Below are positions 8,425 through 16,519 of a stretch of 64,000 nt of DNA, one piece after another. Each line of letters opens with the position of its first letter. Within the stretch, counting starts at the first letter, position 1. Under the pieces are notes generated by a model, which saw only the letters and a program-made list of their open reading frames with translations, had not been told where the DNA came from and did not search any database. Both the position numbers and the translations under genes were made by a program. The DNA comes from Gaiellasilicea sp963794385 (GTDB taxonomy: Bacteria > Actinomycetota > Thermoleophilia > Gaiellales > Gaiellaceae): positions 186,001 through 250,000 of the forward strand of contig CAWCDT010000007.1 in the NCBI GenBank assembly GCA_963794385.1, given 5' to 3'.

Positions 8425-9570
8425 GTGGTCGAACGGGTCGCACTCGTGCTGGCCGTGCTCGCGGTCGCACTGGCGCTCGCGGCGCTCCTGCGGGGGCGTG
8501 GGAAGCGCCCCGAGGATCCGGTCGCGGAGGCACGCGCACGGCTCGACGCGGTCGTCGCGGAAGAGACTGCCGCGGCGGCGGCCGAGCTGAAGTCCCGCGT
8601 CGCCCAGATGCAGGCGAACGCGCATTCGACCCTCGTCGAGGAAGAGCGCCGGATCGCCGACGAGCGCCGCCGCGAGTTCGTCGAGCGGGAGCGCACCGCC
8701 GGAGCCGAGCTCGCCGAGGCATTGGTGGCCACGACCCGGCGCGTCGAAGAGCGGCTGCGCGGCTGGAGCGACGACCTCGACCGCGCGCAACAGAACCTGG
8801 AGGCCGAGCTCCGCCGGCTCGATCAGCGCCAGAAGCAGCAGATCGCCGAGGCCGAGGCGCGGATCGAGTCCGAGGCGGCCGAGCTCGTCTCGACCTCGGA
8901 CGAGCAGCGGGCATCGGTGCTGCGCCTGCGCGAGGAGCTCGAGCGCTCGGCGCAGGCGGCGGTTGCCGAGGCGCTCGAGGAGCTGGAGGCACACACGGGC
9001 GAGCGGCGCCGCGTGATCGAGGAGATCGCCGACCGGCTGAGGCGGCGGGAGGAGGCGCTCGCCGAGCAGATCGAGCGAGGTGAGACGGAGGCGGCACGAC
9101 GGATCGAGGCCTCGTTCGCGGACATCGAGCGTCGCCAGGTCGAGCAGCTGCAGCGCGTGATCGCACGCGAGGCGGAGCGCTACGCCGAGGCGGCTGCCGT
9201 CCAGTTCGACTCGACGATGCGCTCGGCGCGGGAAGCGGCGGCGAGCCGGCTCTCCCGCGAGCTCGATCGCGCCATCGAGACATTCGTGCGTCAGGCGGAC
9301 ATGGTCTTCGCCGAGCGCCTCTCGCAAGTCGGCGATGCCGGTCAGCAGCGGCTCGAGGCGCGGCAGCGGCAGGTGCAGGCGGCCTTCGAGCGCCAGCAGG
9401 ACGAGCTCGCCGCGTCGTTCTCGGACCGGATCGCGGCTGCCGACGCGGAGCTTCGCCGCACGCTCGGAGCCTTCGTCGCGGAGGCCGAAGCGGAACGATC
9501 GGCGCTCGCGGACCGGCTGGCCGAGCTCTCGCGCCGGGTCGACGAGGTGGCGCGCGTGCGCCACAGCTGA
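8425..9570 (+). CDS. Membrane-anchored long coiled-coil protein
   Basis: The 381-residue protein has one N-terminal membrane helix (VALVLAVLAVALALAALLRG) and then roughly 340 residues of almost unbroken coiled coil rich in Glu, Arg, Ala and Leu. Examples are ELKSRVAQMQANAHSTLVEE and VEERLRGWSDDLDRAQQNL. There is no catalytic motif. The build resembles bitopic structural or scaffold proteins; parts recall apolipoprotein-like repeats, though that reflects composition more than ancestry. GTG at 8425 is chosen from the -10 box and because the helix begins right after it. Confidence 0.75.
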   Translation: MVERVALVLAVLAVALALAALLRGRGKRPEDPVAEARARLDAVVAEETAAAAAELKSRVAQMQANAHSTLVEEERRIADERRREFVERERTAGAELAEALVATTRRVEERLRGWSDDLDRAQQNLEAELRRLDQRQKQQIAEAEARIESEAAELVSTSDEQRASVLRLREELERSAQAAVAEALEELEAHTGERRRVIEEIADRLRRREEALAEQIERGETEAARRIEASFADIERRQVEQLQRVIAREAERYAEAAAVQFDSTMRSAREAAASRLSRELDRAIETFVRQADMVFAERLSQVGDAGQQRLEARQRQVQAAFERQQDELAASFSDRIAAADAELRRTLGAFVAEAEAERSALADRLAELSRRVDEVARVRHS

Positions 9571-9633
9571 CGGTTCCCGCACTAACAAGACGCGGCAGGG
9601 ATCGTCTCTTGGAGCACGAACAGAGCGCGCACC

Positions 9634-9837
9634 ATGACCGATGCAACAGAGCTGATCGACCGGCACAGCGAGCGGGCCAAGGTCGAATCCTGGCGCCTGC
9701 ACGTCTTGATCGAGGCCGGCTACCCCCTCCCACTGGCGGAGAAGCTCGCGGCTGCGCTCGATGCCGACCTACACGCCGCGGTCGAGCTCGTCGGCCGGGG
9801 CTGCGATCCGAAGGTCGCCACGGAGATCCTGCTCTAG
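9634..9837 (+). CDS. Small hypothetical protein
   Basis: A 67-residue protein with mixed charge (SWRLHVLIEAGYPLPLAEKLAAALDADLHAAVELVGRGCDPKVATEILL). It looks like a compact three-helix protein; the pattern around VLIEAGYPLPLAEKLA recurs in small actinobacterial unknowns. It lies between the coiled-coil gene and xseA on the same strand. Function unknown. Confidence 0.65.
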   Translation: MTDATELIDRHSERAKVESWRLHVLIEAGYPLPLAEKLAAALDADLHAAVELVGRGCDPKVATEILL

Positions 9838-9899
9838 CGAGCGAGAACGAGCGGCGGGACGACTTCCGTCACGAGGGCGATCATCTACCCTCGGCCGTG

Positions 9900-11120
9900 A
9901 TGAAGGTCGAGCCCCTGCTGTACGGCGAACGGAAGGTCTACACCGTCGCGGGCTTCAACCGCGGCGTCGCCGAGTGGCTGCAACGCCTGCCCACGCTCTG
10001 GATCGAGGGCGAGGTGACCGAGCTGCGGCGGTCGGAGCGCTGGGGCAGCGTCTTCTTCACGCTGAAGGATCCCGACGACGGCGCCTGCCTGCCGACGTCG
10101 ATGCCGCGCCGCACGTTCGATGCGCTTCGGCTCGATCTGGTCGAGGGGGAGCGGATCCACGTGCTCGGCCGCCCGGAGCTCTTCGCCGCGAAGGGCGAGT
10201 TCCGCCTGCGGGCGCTCTCGCTGGAGCGCTTCGGCCTGGGCGCGCACCTTGCGGCGATCGAGCGGCTGAAGCAGTCGCTGGCCGCCGAGGGCCTCTTCGA
10301 CGCGGCCCGGAAGCGCGCGCTGCCCCGCTTCCCGCGCCGGATCGCGCTCGTCACCGGGACCGACGCCGCCGCCCGGCGCGACGTGGTCACGACCGTCCAG
10401 ACCCGCTTCCCACCGGCGCGTATCCTCGTCGCCGAGACCCTGGTGCAGGGCCCCCGCGCCGCCGACGGGATCGTCGACGCGCTTCGGGCTGTCGTCCGTG
10501 AGCCGGGAGTGGACGTCGTGGTGCTCACCCGCGGCGGCGGCAGCTTCGACGACCTGCTCCCATTCAGCGACGAGCGGGTGGTGCGCGCCGTCGCCGCCTG
10601 CCCCGTCCCCGTCGTGTCCGCGGTCGGGCACGAGCAGGACACACCGCTCTGTGACCTCGCCGCAGACGTGCGGGCCTCGACGCCGACGGCGGCGGGGAAG
10701 CTCGTCGTGCCCGATCTCGAGGCGCTCCGAGCCGAGCTGATCCGCGCCGGCGGCTCGCTCGAACGCTGCGTGCGGCGGACGATCGAGCGCGAGCGCGAGG
10801 CCGTCGCGCGCACCCGCGTCGCGCTCGAGCGCGGGGCAGGCCGGGCGCTGGAGCGGGACACACAACGACTGACCCTCCTCCGCGACCGGCTGCGCCGCGG
10901 TCCGGCCCTCCTCGTCGAGCGCCGCCGGTCTGCGCTCGAGCGGGCAGGTGGACGGCTCGCTGCCCTCTCGCCACGCGCGACCCTCGGCCGCGGCTACGCG
11001 ATCGTCCGGGCCGACGACGCGGTGCTCCGCAGCACGCGCGGCCTCGATCCTGGGAGACGCGTCGACGTCGAGCTGGCCGAGGGAGCCTTCGGCGCCACGG
11101 TCGAGGACGTCCGGCCGTGA
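9900..11120 (+). CDS. xseA: Exodeoxyribonuclease VII large subunit
   Basis: XseA is the catalytic subunit of exonuclease VII, which degrades single-stranded DNA from both ends. The 406-residue protein has the N-terminal OB fold (LWIEGEVTELRRSERWGSVFFTLKD) and the XseA catalytic domain with RRIALVTGTDAAARRDV, LTRGGGSFDDLLPFSDE, VVSAVGHEQDTPLCDLAADVRASTPTAA and the C-terminal LSPRATLGRGYAIV. The start is ATG at 9900 or the adjacent GTG at 9897. The stop overlaps xseB by four bases. Confidence 0.96.
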   Translation: MKVEPLLYGERKVYTVAGFNRGVAEWLQRLPTLWIEGEVTELRRSERWGSVFFTLKDPDDGACLPTSMPRRTFDALRLDLVEGERIHVLGRPELFAAKGEFRLRALSLERFGLGAHLAAIERLKQSLAAEGLFDAARKRALPRFPRRIALVTGTDAAARRDVVTTVQTRFPPARILVAETLVQGPRAADGIVDALRAVVREPGVDVVVLTRGGGSFDDLLPFSDERVVRAVAACPVPVVSAVGHEQDTPLCDLAADVRASTPTAAGKLVVPDLEALRAELIRAGGSLERCVRRTIEREREAVARTRVALERGAGRALERDTQRLTLLRDRLRRGPALLVERRRSALERAGGRLAALSPRATLGRGYAIVRADDAVLRSTRGLDPGRRVDVELAEGAFGATVEDVRP

Positions 11121-11317
11121 CCGAGCAATTGAGCTTCGAGGCGGCGCAGAAGGAGCTGGAGCAGATCGTCGAGCGGCTCGAGCGCGGCCAGCCGGACCTC
11201 GACGAGGCGATCCGGCTCTGGGAGCGCGGCGAGGAGCTGCTGCGGCTCTGCCTGGCGAGGCTCGAGACCGCGGAGGGCAAGATCGAGGAGTTGGCCCGCC
11301 GCGGCGAGCCCGGTTAG
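11117..11317 (+). CDS. xseB: Exodeoxyribonuclease VII small subunit
   Basis: Sixty-six residues with the XseB signature: LSFEAAQKELEQIVERLE, LDEAIRLWERGEELLRLC and a C-terminal LETAEGKIEEL. XseB binds XseA in the exonuclease VII complex. The GTG start overlaps the xseA stop (GTGA), so the two are coupled. The stop codon TAG forms part of the -10 box of the next gene. Confidence 0.95.
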   Translation: MTEQLSFEAAQKELEQIVERLERGQPDLDEAIRLWERGEELLRLCLARLETAEGKIEELARRGEPG

Positions 11318-11320
11318 GAT
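11315..11320 (+). promoter_or_regulatory. Leaderless -10 box of the cNMP-binding gene (TAGGAT)
   Basis: TAGGAT lies 7 nt before the GTG at 11328. Its first three bases are the stop codon of xseB, an economical arrangement. Confidence 0.5.
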
Positions 11321-11327
11321 CGTCGCC

Positions 11328-11744
11328 GTGCCCCAGCCTTCTGTCGAGACACTCGCCCGCGTACCGCTCTTCTCGGCGCTCGAGCGGCGGGACCTGGAGC
11401 GCATCGCCGACTCCTTCAAGCAGCGCGACTACTCACCGGGCGACGTGATCGCGTCCGAGGGCCAGGGTGGCGCCGGCTTCTTCATCATCGGCGAGGGAAC
11501 GGCGAAGGTGACCGTGCACGGAGAGGACCGAGCCACCCTCGGTCCCGGCGACTACTTCGGCGAGATCGCCCTGATCGACGAGGGCGCACGGACGGCGTCC
11601 GTAATCGCCGAGACCGACATGAAGACCTACGCGATGACGTTCTGGGAGTTCCGCCCGATCGTCGAGACCGACTCCCGCATCGCCTGGAAGCTCGTCCAGC
11701 AGCTCGCGCACCGGCTGCGCGAGGCCGACGCGAGAACGTCCTAG
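11328..11744 (+). CDS. Cyclic nucleotide-binding domain protein
   Basis: A 138-residue stand-alone cNMP-binding domain. Residues 10-125 carry the beta-roll pattern: VPLFSALERRDLERIADSF, SPGDVIASEGQGGAGFFIIGEG, and the phosphate-binding cassette region GPGDYFGEIALIDEGARTASVIAETD. The family consensus at this cassette is FGExALL...RRAATV; here Arg is kept in ARTASV. There is no HTH or other output domain, so it may act through a partner. It follows xseB by 10 bases but has its own -10 box. Confidence 0.88.
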   Translation: MPQPSVETLARVPLFSALERRDLERIADSFKQRDYSPGDVIASEGQGGAGFFIIGEGTAKVTVHGEDRATLGPGDYFGEIALIDEGARTASVIAETDMKTYAMTFWEFRPIVETDSRIAWKLVQQLAHRLREADARTS

Positions 11745-11748
11745 CGAC

Positions 11749-12678
11749 CTAGTGCTGCTGCAACGCTAAGTCTCGTCCGAGCGCGACGAGGTCCTCGCGC
11801 GCCCGCGACGGATCGCCCGAGAGGGCGACCGTCTCCACCCCGGGCAGACGCTCCTCGACGACGCCGCCAAAGACCACGCACCGGGTGCCGGCGGCCCGGC
11901 GCACGACCTCGCCGGGCGCCTTACCGAGCCGGGTTGTGGCGTCGACGCAGCCCTCGCCGGTGACGACGAGGTCGTAGCCCGACGAATCGAAGCCGACGGC
12001 GTCCAGCACGAGCCGCGCGCCCGGCTCGAGCGTCGCGCCGAGCGATGCGAGCGCGGCGCCGAGCCCGCCGGCAGCGCCGGAATAGGGCTCGTGTTGGAAC
12101 AACACAAGCCCAGCTTGCCCGGCGATGCGCCGCTCGAGCTCGAGAATCTCGGCCGGGCCGGCGCCCTTCTGCGGGCCGAAGACGCGCGGCGCCTCCGCGA
12201 GGGTGGCGCGGACGTCGCAAGCAGCGCGCGCGGGCACCGGTAGCTCCCGCACGACGTCGAGGAAGCCGGCGCCGCCGTCCATCGTGGCGGTGCCGCCGAG
12301 ACAGAGCAAAAGCGACGCGGGCTGCTCGTCGAGCGCCGCCCGGACGAGCTCGCCGAAGCCGCGGCTCGACGCGGCGAGCGGGTCGAGCCGGGACGGATCG
12401 AGCGGGATCGCCGCCGCCGACTCGACGACAGCAGCGCCGTCCGGCAGGAGCAGCCAGCGTCCCACGCGTGGGCGCCCAAAGGCGTCGTGCACGTCCGCGT
12501 CGCGCCACTCACCCCCGAGCGCCGAGCTCAAGACTGCCGCCGTCCCCTCGCCGCCGTCCGCGATCGGCAACTCGACAGCGGACGCACCGGCCCGCCTGAG
12601 CCCTTCGCCTAGCGCTGCCGCGGCAGCGGCAGCGCTCAGGACGTTCTTGAGGCTAGCCGGACACGCCAGCGCGCGCAC
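11749..12678 (-). CDS. Glycerate kinase
   Basis: This enzyme phosphorylates D-glycerate using ATP. The 309-residue sequence has the hallmarks of the GarK/GlxK family: CPASLKNVLSAAAAAAALGEG, ELPIADGGEGTAAVL, LLLCLGGTATMDGGAGFL, GPQKGAGPAEI, GAAGGLGAALASLGATLEPGA, and DLVVTGEGCVDATTRLGKAPGEV. It is shorter than the usual 370-380 residues: the N-terminal strand normally carrying DSFK is reduced to CPASLK. It starts at GTG 12678, overlapping the 3' end of the flippase-like gene by 26 bases. Confidence 0.9.
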   Translation of the reverse strand: MRALACPASLKNVLSAAAAAAALGEGLRRAGASAVELPIADGGEGTAAVLSSALGGEWRDADVHDAFGRPRVGRWLLLPDGAAVVESAAAIPLDPSRLDPLAASSRGFGELVRAALDEQPASLLLCLGGTATMDGGAGFLDVVRELPVPARAACDVRATLAEAPRVFGPQKGAGPAEILELERRIAGQAGLVLFQHEPYSGAAGGLGAALASLGATLEPGARLVLDAVGFDSSGYDLVVTGEGCVDATTRLGKAPGEVVRRAAGTRCVVFGGVVEERLPGVETVALSGDPSRAREDLVALGRDLALQQH

Positions 12679-13705
12679 GCCGCTCGACCGGTCGCCGGTG
12701 CTCGGGCTCCTCGGCCCGCTCCGTCTCCTCGGGCAGCTCGCGCAGCATCGCGAACGAGAGTCCCTCGCGCGCCAGGAAGAGCAGGCCGACGCCGACGCCG
12801 ACGGACATCTCGAGCACCTGGAGCACGAGCGCGTACGCGAAGCCCGTCGAGTACGCGACGCCGTACTGGACGAGCGGCAGCGCGACCGCCGCCTGGAGCA
12901 GGCCGATGTTTCCCGGCCAGAGCGGGAAGATCGTCGCGACGTTCATCAGGAGCAGGACGAGCGCGGCAGCCGGCAGCGGCGCGTGGATGTCGAACGCCCG
13001 CATCGCGACGTAGACGGCGAGCAGCTGCATCAACCAGCCGGCGCACTGGAGCAGGATCGCGCCCAGGGCGGGCAGCGGCGAGCGAAGCACGGAGAGGCCC
13101 TGCCGGGCCATCGCCAGCAGCCGGCGCATCGGATGGGCGTCGTCGAGGCTCGTCTGGTGCCGCCGGCGCGCGCCCGCGACCCCGGCCATGAAGAGCAGCG
13201 TCCCGAGCGCGGAGACGATCACGAGGCTCGTCACCGCCCAGTGCGGGACCTTCGCGGTCGCGATCACGTAGGCAACGAGGATCAGGGCGGGGAAGAGATC
13301 GAAAAGCCGGTGCGCGAACACCGTTCCGACGAGCGTGCCGGTCGTCCCCGGGCCCTGCGCCACATGGCGGCGCAGCACTGCGACACGCGCCAGCTCACCG
13401 ATCCGGCCGGGAAGGATCGCGTTCGCCAGCAGTCCGATCGAGAACGCGGAGAAGATCCGGTCGAAGCGCGGCCGCGGCGGATCGAGCGCCTGGTCGATCG
13501 TGAGCCTCCACGCGAGCGACCGGAAGAGCACCGAGACGAGGTTGAGACCGAGCGCGAACGCGATCCAGGCCCAGTTGACGAAGTCGAACGCGTGGTAGAC
13601 GACATTCCAGTCGGGGCCCCGCCACCAGAGCAGGCCGACGGTGGCTGCGAAGAACGGGAGCACGAGCCCGGCTCGCAGCCACGGGCTGCGCGGTATCACG
13701 TTCAC
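12653..13705 (-). CDS. Flippase-like membrane protein (LPG synthase TM / UPF0104 family)
   Basis: The 350-residue protein has about eight transmembrane helices and the pattern of the lysylphosphatidylglycerol synthase transmembrane family: FRSLAWRLTIDQAL, AFSIGLLANAILPGRIGELARVAVLRR, TLVGTVFAHRLFDLFPALIL, ATIFPLWPGNIGLLQAAVALPL. These domains are thought to move lipid-linked substrates across membranes. It overlaps the glycosyltransferase start side (13702-13705), so the two probably work together on a lipid-linked glycan. No soluble synthetase domain follows. Confidence 0.85.
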   Translation of the reverse strand: MNVIPRSPWLRAGLVLPFFAATVGLLWWRGPDWNVVYHAFDFVNWAWIAFALGLNLVSVLFRSLAWRLTIDQALDPPRPRFDRIFSAFSIGLLANAILPGRIGELARVAVLRRHVAQGPGTTGTLVGTVFAHRLFDLFPALILVAYVIATAKVPHWAVTSLVIVSALGTLLFMAGVAGARRRHQTSLDDAHPMRRLLAMARQGLSVLRSPLPALGAILLQCAGWLMQLLAVYVAMRAFDIHAPLPAAALVLLLMNVATIFPLWPGNIGLLQAAVALPLVQYGVAYSTGFAYALVLQVLEMSVGVGVGLLFLAREGLSFAMLRELPEETERAEEPEHRRPVERRARAGVSG

Positions 13706-14850
13706 GCAGCCTCCCCGCGCAACGCGTGCGCTCCGGCGCCCGCGGCCTCGTAGATCGCGACGAGGCGGCGGGCGATGTCGGCCCAGGAGTAGCGCTCGAC
13801 AGCAAGTTGCCGCGCCGCGGCGCCGAGCGCCTCGCGCCGAGGCTCGTCGTCGAGCAGGTCGGAGATCGCAGCTGCGAGCGCCTGCGCGTCGCCGGCAGGA
13901 ACGGCCACGGCTGTCTCGGGCGTCATCACATCACGGTAGCCGGGGATCTCGGAGGCGACGACCGGGGTCGCGCAGGCGAACGCCCGCGTCAGCACCATGC
14001 CGAAGCTCTCGCCCCCGAGCGAGGGCGCGACGAGCGCCTTCGCCGAGGCGAGCTCCGCCGTCAGGTCGTCCTGGCTGAGGAAGCCGAGCACCTCGATCCC
14101 TTCGTCCGGCACGCGCAGCCGGCTGAGCAGGAGCCGGACCGCGAGCGGGTCGGCACCTGCGATCCGGAGCGTCGCACCGGTGCGGCGGCGCACGTCGGGC
14201 CACGCGCGCAGCAGGACCTGCAGCCCCTTTCGCGGCTCGTGGCGGCCGGCGAACACAACGCGGTGCTCGCGTCCGGCCGGGTCGACGCCGTCGGGGATCA
14301 GCACGCCGTTCGGCACGATCTCGTACTCGCCGGGCAGCCACCGCTCCGCCGACGCGCGTGCCTGCTCGGAGACGGCGATGCGCCGGTCGAGCCGCTGCTC
14401 CAGGAAGCCCCAGACCGGGGCTGCGAGCCGCATCCAGCCGAGGTCACCGCTCGCGTGGTGCGTGCCCACCATCGGCCCGTCGAAGAGTGCCAGCGCCGCG
14501 ATGCACGGGGTCGGCGTCATCGGCTCGTGCAGGTGCAGCAGGTCGAACTGCTCCCGGTCGAGCGCCCGCCGGATCCGGAAGATCGAGCGCGGGCTGAGAA
14601 TGATGTTCGGCAGCGAACCGTTGGCCGGGACGATCACGGAGCGGCCGACCGGGATCACCTCAGGCGGCGGGTCGCCGTGGCGCCCCACGCGCGGATGGAG
14701 CGCGCGTGTGAACTGCCCGGGCGGGTCGTTGCCCATGAGTAGGCGCACTTCGTGCCCGAGGTCGCGCAGTGCGGCCGCCTGCAGCTCCGCGTGCTCGACG
14801 ACGGCTCCCCAGAATGACCACGAGAACGGGACGACGATCCCGATCTTCAT
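13702..14850 (-). CDS. Glycosyltransferase family 4 (PimA-like)
   Basis: A 382-residue GT-B glycosyltransferase. The N-terminal domain starts MKIGIVVPFSWSFWGAVVEH and contains DLLHLHEPMTP and VGTHHASGD, close to mycobacterial phosphatidylinositol mannosyltransferase PimA. The C-terminal domain has the donor site: VVFAGRHEPRKGLQVLLRAW and EX7E region SLGGESFGMVLTRAFACATPVVASEIPGYRD. It likely transfers mannose or glucose from a nucleotide sugar to a lipid acceptor at the inner membrane. The ATG at 14850 is preferred over the longer frame because TAGACT lies 8 nt upstream. Confidence 0.88.
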   Translation of the reverse strand: MKIGIVVPFSWSFWGAVVEHAELQAAALRDLGHEVRLLMGNDPPGQFTRALHPRVGRHGDPPPEVIPVGRSVIVPANGSLPNIILSPRSIFRIRRALDREQFDLLHLHEPMTPTPCIAALALFDGPMVGTHHASGDLGWMRLAAPVWGFLEQRLDRRIAVSEQARASAERWLPGEYEIVPNGVLIPDGVDPAGREHRVVFAGRHEPRKGLQVLLRAWPDVRRRTGATLRIAGADPLAVRLLLSRLRVPDEGIEVLGFLSQDDLTAELASAKALVAPSLGGESFGMVLTRAFACATPVVASEIPGYRDVMTPETAVAVPAGDAQALAAAISDLLDDEPRREALGAAARQLAVERYSWADIARRLVAIYEAAGAGAHALRGEAA

Positions 14851-14858
14851 CCCTGGTG

Positions 14859-14864
14859 AGTCTA
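14859..14864 (-). promoter_or_regulatory. Leaderless -10 box of the glycosyltransferase (TAGACT)
   Basis: TAGACT lies 8 nt before the ATG at 14850, the same box seen before purB, purD, purL and the purM-purN gene. Confidence 0.55.
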
Positions 14865-14935
14865 TGCACCGAGGCGGGCTACGACCGCGAGGCATAGTTG
14901 CACGTGCAGTGAGTCAACAGGAAAGCGAGGGCCCG

Positions 14936-15862
14936 ATGCGGCTCGAAGGGATCCACCACATCACCCTGATCACCGGGGACGCGCCCCGGAACGTCGACTT
15001 CTACACCCGTGTGCTCGGCCTCCGGCTCGTCAAGAAGACCGTCAACCAGGACGACCCGACCGTGTACCACCTCTTCTACGCCGACGAGAAAGGAAGCCCC
15101 GGCGCCGACATCACCTTCTTCGAGTATCCGGGCGCGCGCCGCGGCCGCCCGGGCGCGGGGATGATCCATACGATCGTCTGGCGGGTCGCGAGCACCGAGG
15201 CGCTCGACTTCTGGGAGGAGCGGCTCCGCGCCGAGGGCATCGAGGTCGAGCGGCACGAGACTGGCCTCACCTTCACGGACTTCGAGGGGATGCGGCTGGA
15301 GCTGGCCGTGGTCGAGACGGATGACGAGCCGCTCATGGCGAAGCACCCCGAGATCGCGCCGGAGCTGGCGCTGCAGGGCTTCGAGGGCGTGCGCGCGTTC
15401 TCTTCTGACCCGGAGCGCAGCCGCAGCCTGCTCGAGGAGACGCTCGGCTTCGCATCTTCGGGCGAGGCGACCTGGGAGGCGCGCGGCGAGCGGCGCGGCG
15501 GCTGGATCAGCTACGACGCGCCGCCGGAGGGAGCCGGAGTGCCCGGTGCCGGCACGGTGCACCACGTCGCCTGGGCGACGCTGCAGGAAGACCAGGACGC
15601 CTGGCAGCAGCACGTCGCAGCTGCCGGCTACAGGCCGACGCCGGTGATCGACCGCTTCTACTTCCGCTCGATCTACTTCCGCGAGCCCAGCGGTGTCCTC
15701 TTCGAGCTCGCGACGATCGGCCCCGGCTTCGCGACGGACGAGGATCCGGAGCACCTGGGCGAGCGGCTCTCGCTGCCGCCGGCGTTCGAGCATCTGCGCG
15801 AGCGGATCGAGCCGGCCCTGACGCCCCTGCCCGACCCGCGGGAGGCGTGGAGCACAGCGTGA
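14936..15862 (+). CDS. Ring-cleaving dioxygenase (VOC superfamily)
   Basis: Three hundred and eight residues made of two VOC modules, as in the MhqO/LinE-like hydroquinone dioxygenases. Metal-ligand motifs are visible: GIHHITLITGDAPRNVDFY at the start, HTIVWRV at the end of the first module, GTVHHVAWAT in the second, and SGVLFELATIGPGF with the terminal Glu. The family cleaves aromatic rings using Fe(II). The ATG at 14936 is preceded by GCGAGG; a GTG 27 bases upstream is in frame. The stop lies within the start of the esterase gene (16-base overlap). Confidence 0.87.
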   Translation: MRLEGIHHITLITGDAPRNVDFYTRVLGLRLVKKTVNQDDPTVYHLFYADEKGSPGADITFFEYPGARRGRPGAGMIHTIVWRVASTEALDFWEERLRAEGIEVERHETGLTFTDFEGMRLELAVVETDDEPLMAKHPEIAPELALQGFEGVRAFSSDPERSRSLLEETLGFASSGEATWEARGERRGGWISYDAPPEGAGVPGAGTVHHVAWATLQEDQDAWQQHVAAAGYRPTPVIDRFYFRSIYFREPSGVLFELATIGPGFATDEDPEHLGERLSLPPAFEHLRERIEPALTPLPDPREAWSTA

Positions 15863-16489
15863 TCGAGGCTCTGGTCCGCCCGACCGCGGCCGAGCCGGAG
15901 GGCGCGCTCGTCCTCCTCCACGGCCGCGGGGCGGACGAGCACGACCTCTATCCCCTTCTCGACGTCCTCGACCCGGAGCACCGCCTCCTCGGCGTCACTC
16001 CGCGCGGGCCGCTCTCGCTGCCGCCGGGCGGGGCGCACTGGTACGCGCTCGGCGGCCTCCCCACGCCGGAACCGTCCACCTTCTGGCCCACCTTCGAGGC
16101 CGCTTCGGCCTGGCTCGACTCGCTGGAGGTCCCGCTCGAGCGCACTCGTGCTCGGCGGCTTCTCGCAGGGCGCCGTGATGAGCTGGGCGCTCGGCCTCGG
16201 TCGCGGAGCCGGCCAAGCGGCCCGCCGGGATCGTCGCGCTCTCGGGATTCATGCCGCGCGTCGACGGGCTCGAGCTCGACCTCGCCGGCCTCGAGGGCTA
16301 CCCGGTCGCGATCGCGCACGGCTCGCTCGATCCCGTCATCCCGGCCGACTTCAGCCGCGAGGCGCGCGCGACGCTCGAGGAAGCGGGCGCGGACGTGCCT
16401 ATCGCGAGGCGCCGCTCCCGCACACGATCGACCCGCGTATCCTCCCCGCGCTGCACGCCTTCGTCGCGCGCGCCCTCGACGCCAAGTAA
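15847..16489 (+). CDS. Carboxylesterase/phospholipase family alpha/beta hydrolase (three frameshifts)
   Basis: The first 100 residues read ALVLLHGRGADEHDLYPLLDVL and RLLGVTPRGPLSLPPGGAHWY, typical of the carboxylesterase 2 (YpfH-like) group. The nucleophile motif GGFSQGAVMSWALGL appears in another frame at 16151-16195, then VALSGFMPRVDG and VAIAHGSLDPVIP in a third (catalytic Asp), and the catalytic His in LPHTIDPRILPALHAFV in the frame ending ALDAK-stop. Frame changes are near 16140, 16203 and 16400. All catalytic residues survive, so I take this as one gene broken by sequence errors, but real decay cannot be excluded. The stop codon TAA lies inside a palindromic repeat. Confidence 0.7.
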
Positions 16490-16504
16490 CAGACTGTTAC
16501 TTGG
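16482..16504. repeat. 23-nt AT-rich perfect palindrome, copy 1 (upstream of ada)
   Basis: An 11-nt arm CCAAGTAACAG, a central A, then the exact reverse complement of the arm. It is conspicuously AT-rich for this genome. The same 23 bases recur at 29637-29659 inside purL. Here it provides the stop codon of the esterase and ends one base before the -10 box of ada, covering the region where an activator or repressor would bind. Confidence 0.9.
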
Positions 16505-16505
16505 A

Positions 16506-16511
16506 TAAGCT
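16506..16511 (+). promoter_or_regulatory. Leaderless -10 box of ada (TAAGCT)
   Basis: TAAGCT lies 8 nt before the ATG at 16520 and directly after the palindromic repeat. Confidence 0.5.
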
Positions 16512-16519
16512 CGGGCACG

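Noticed and set aside
7858..9702. 614-residue minus-strand frame
   Set aside because: Most of it is antisense of the coiled-coil gene; only 7858-8391 has its own promoter box and plausible protein.
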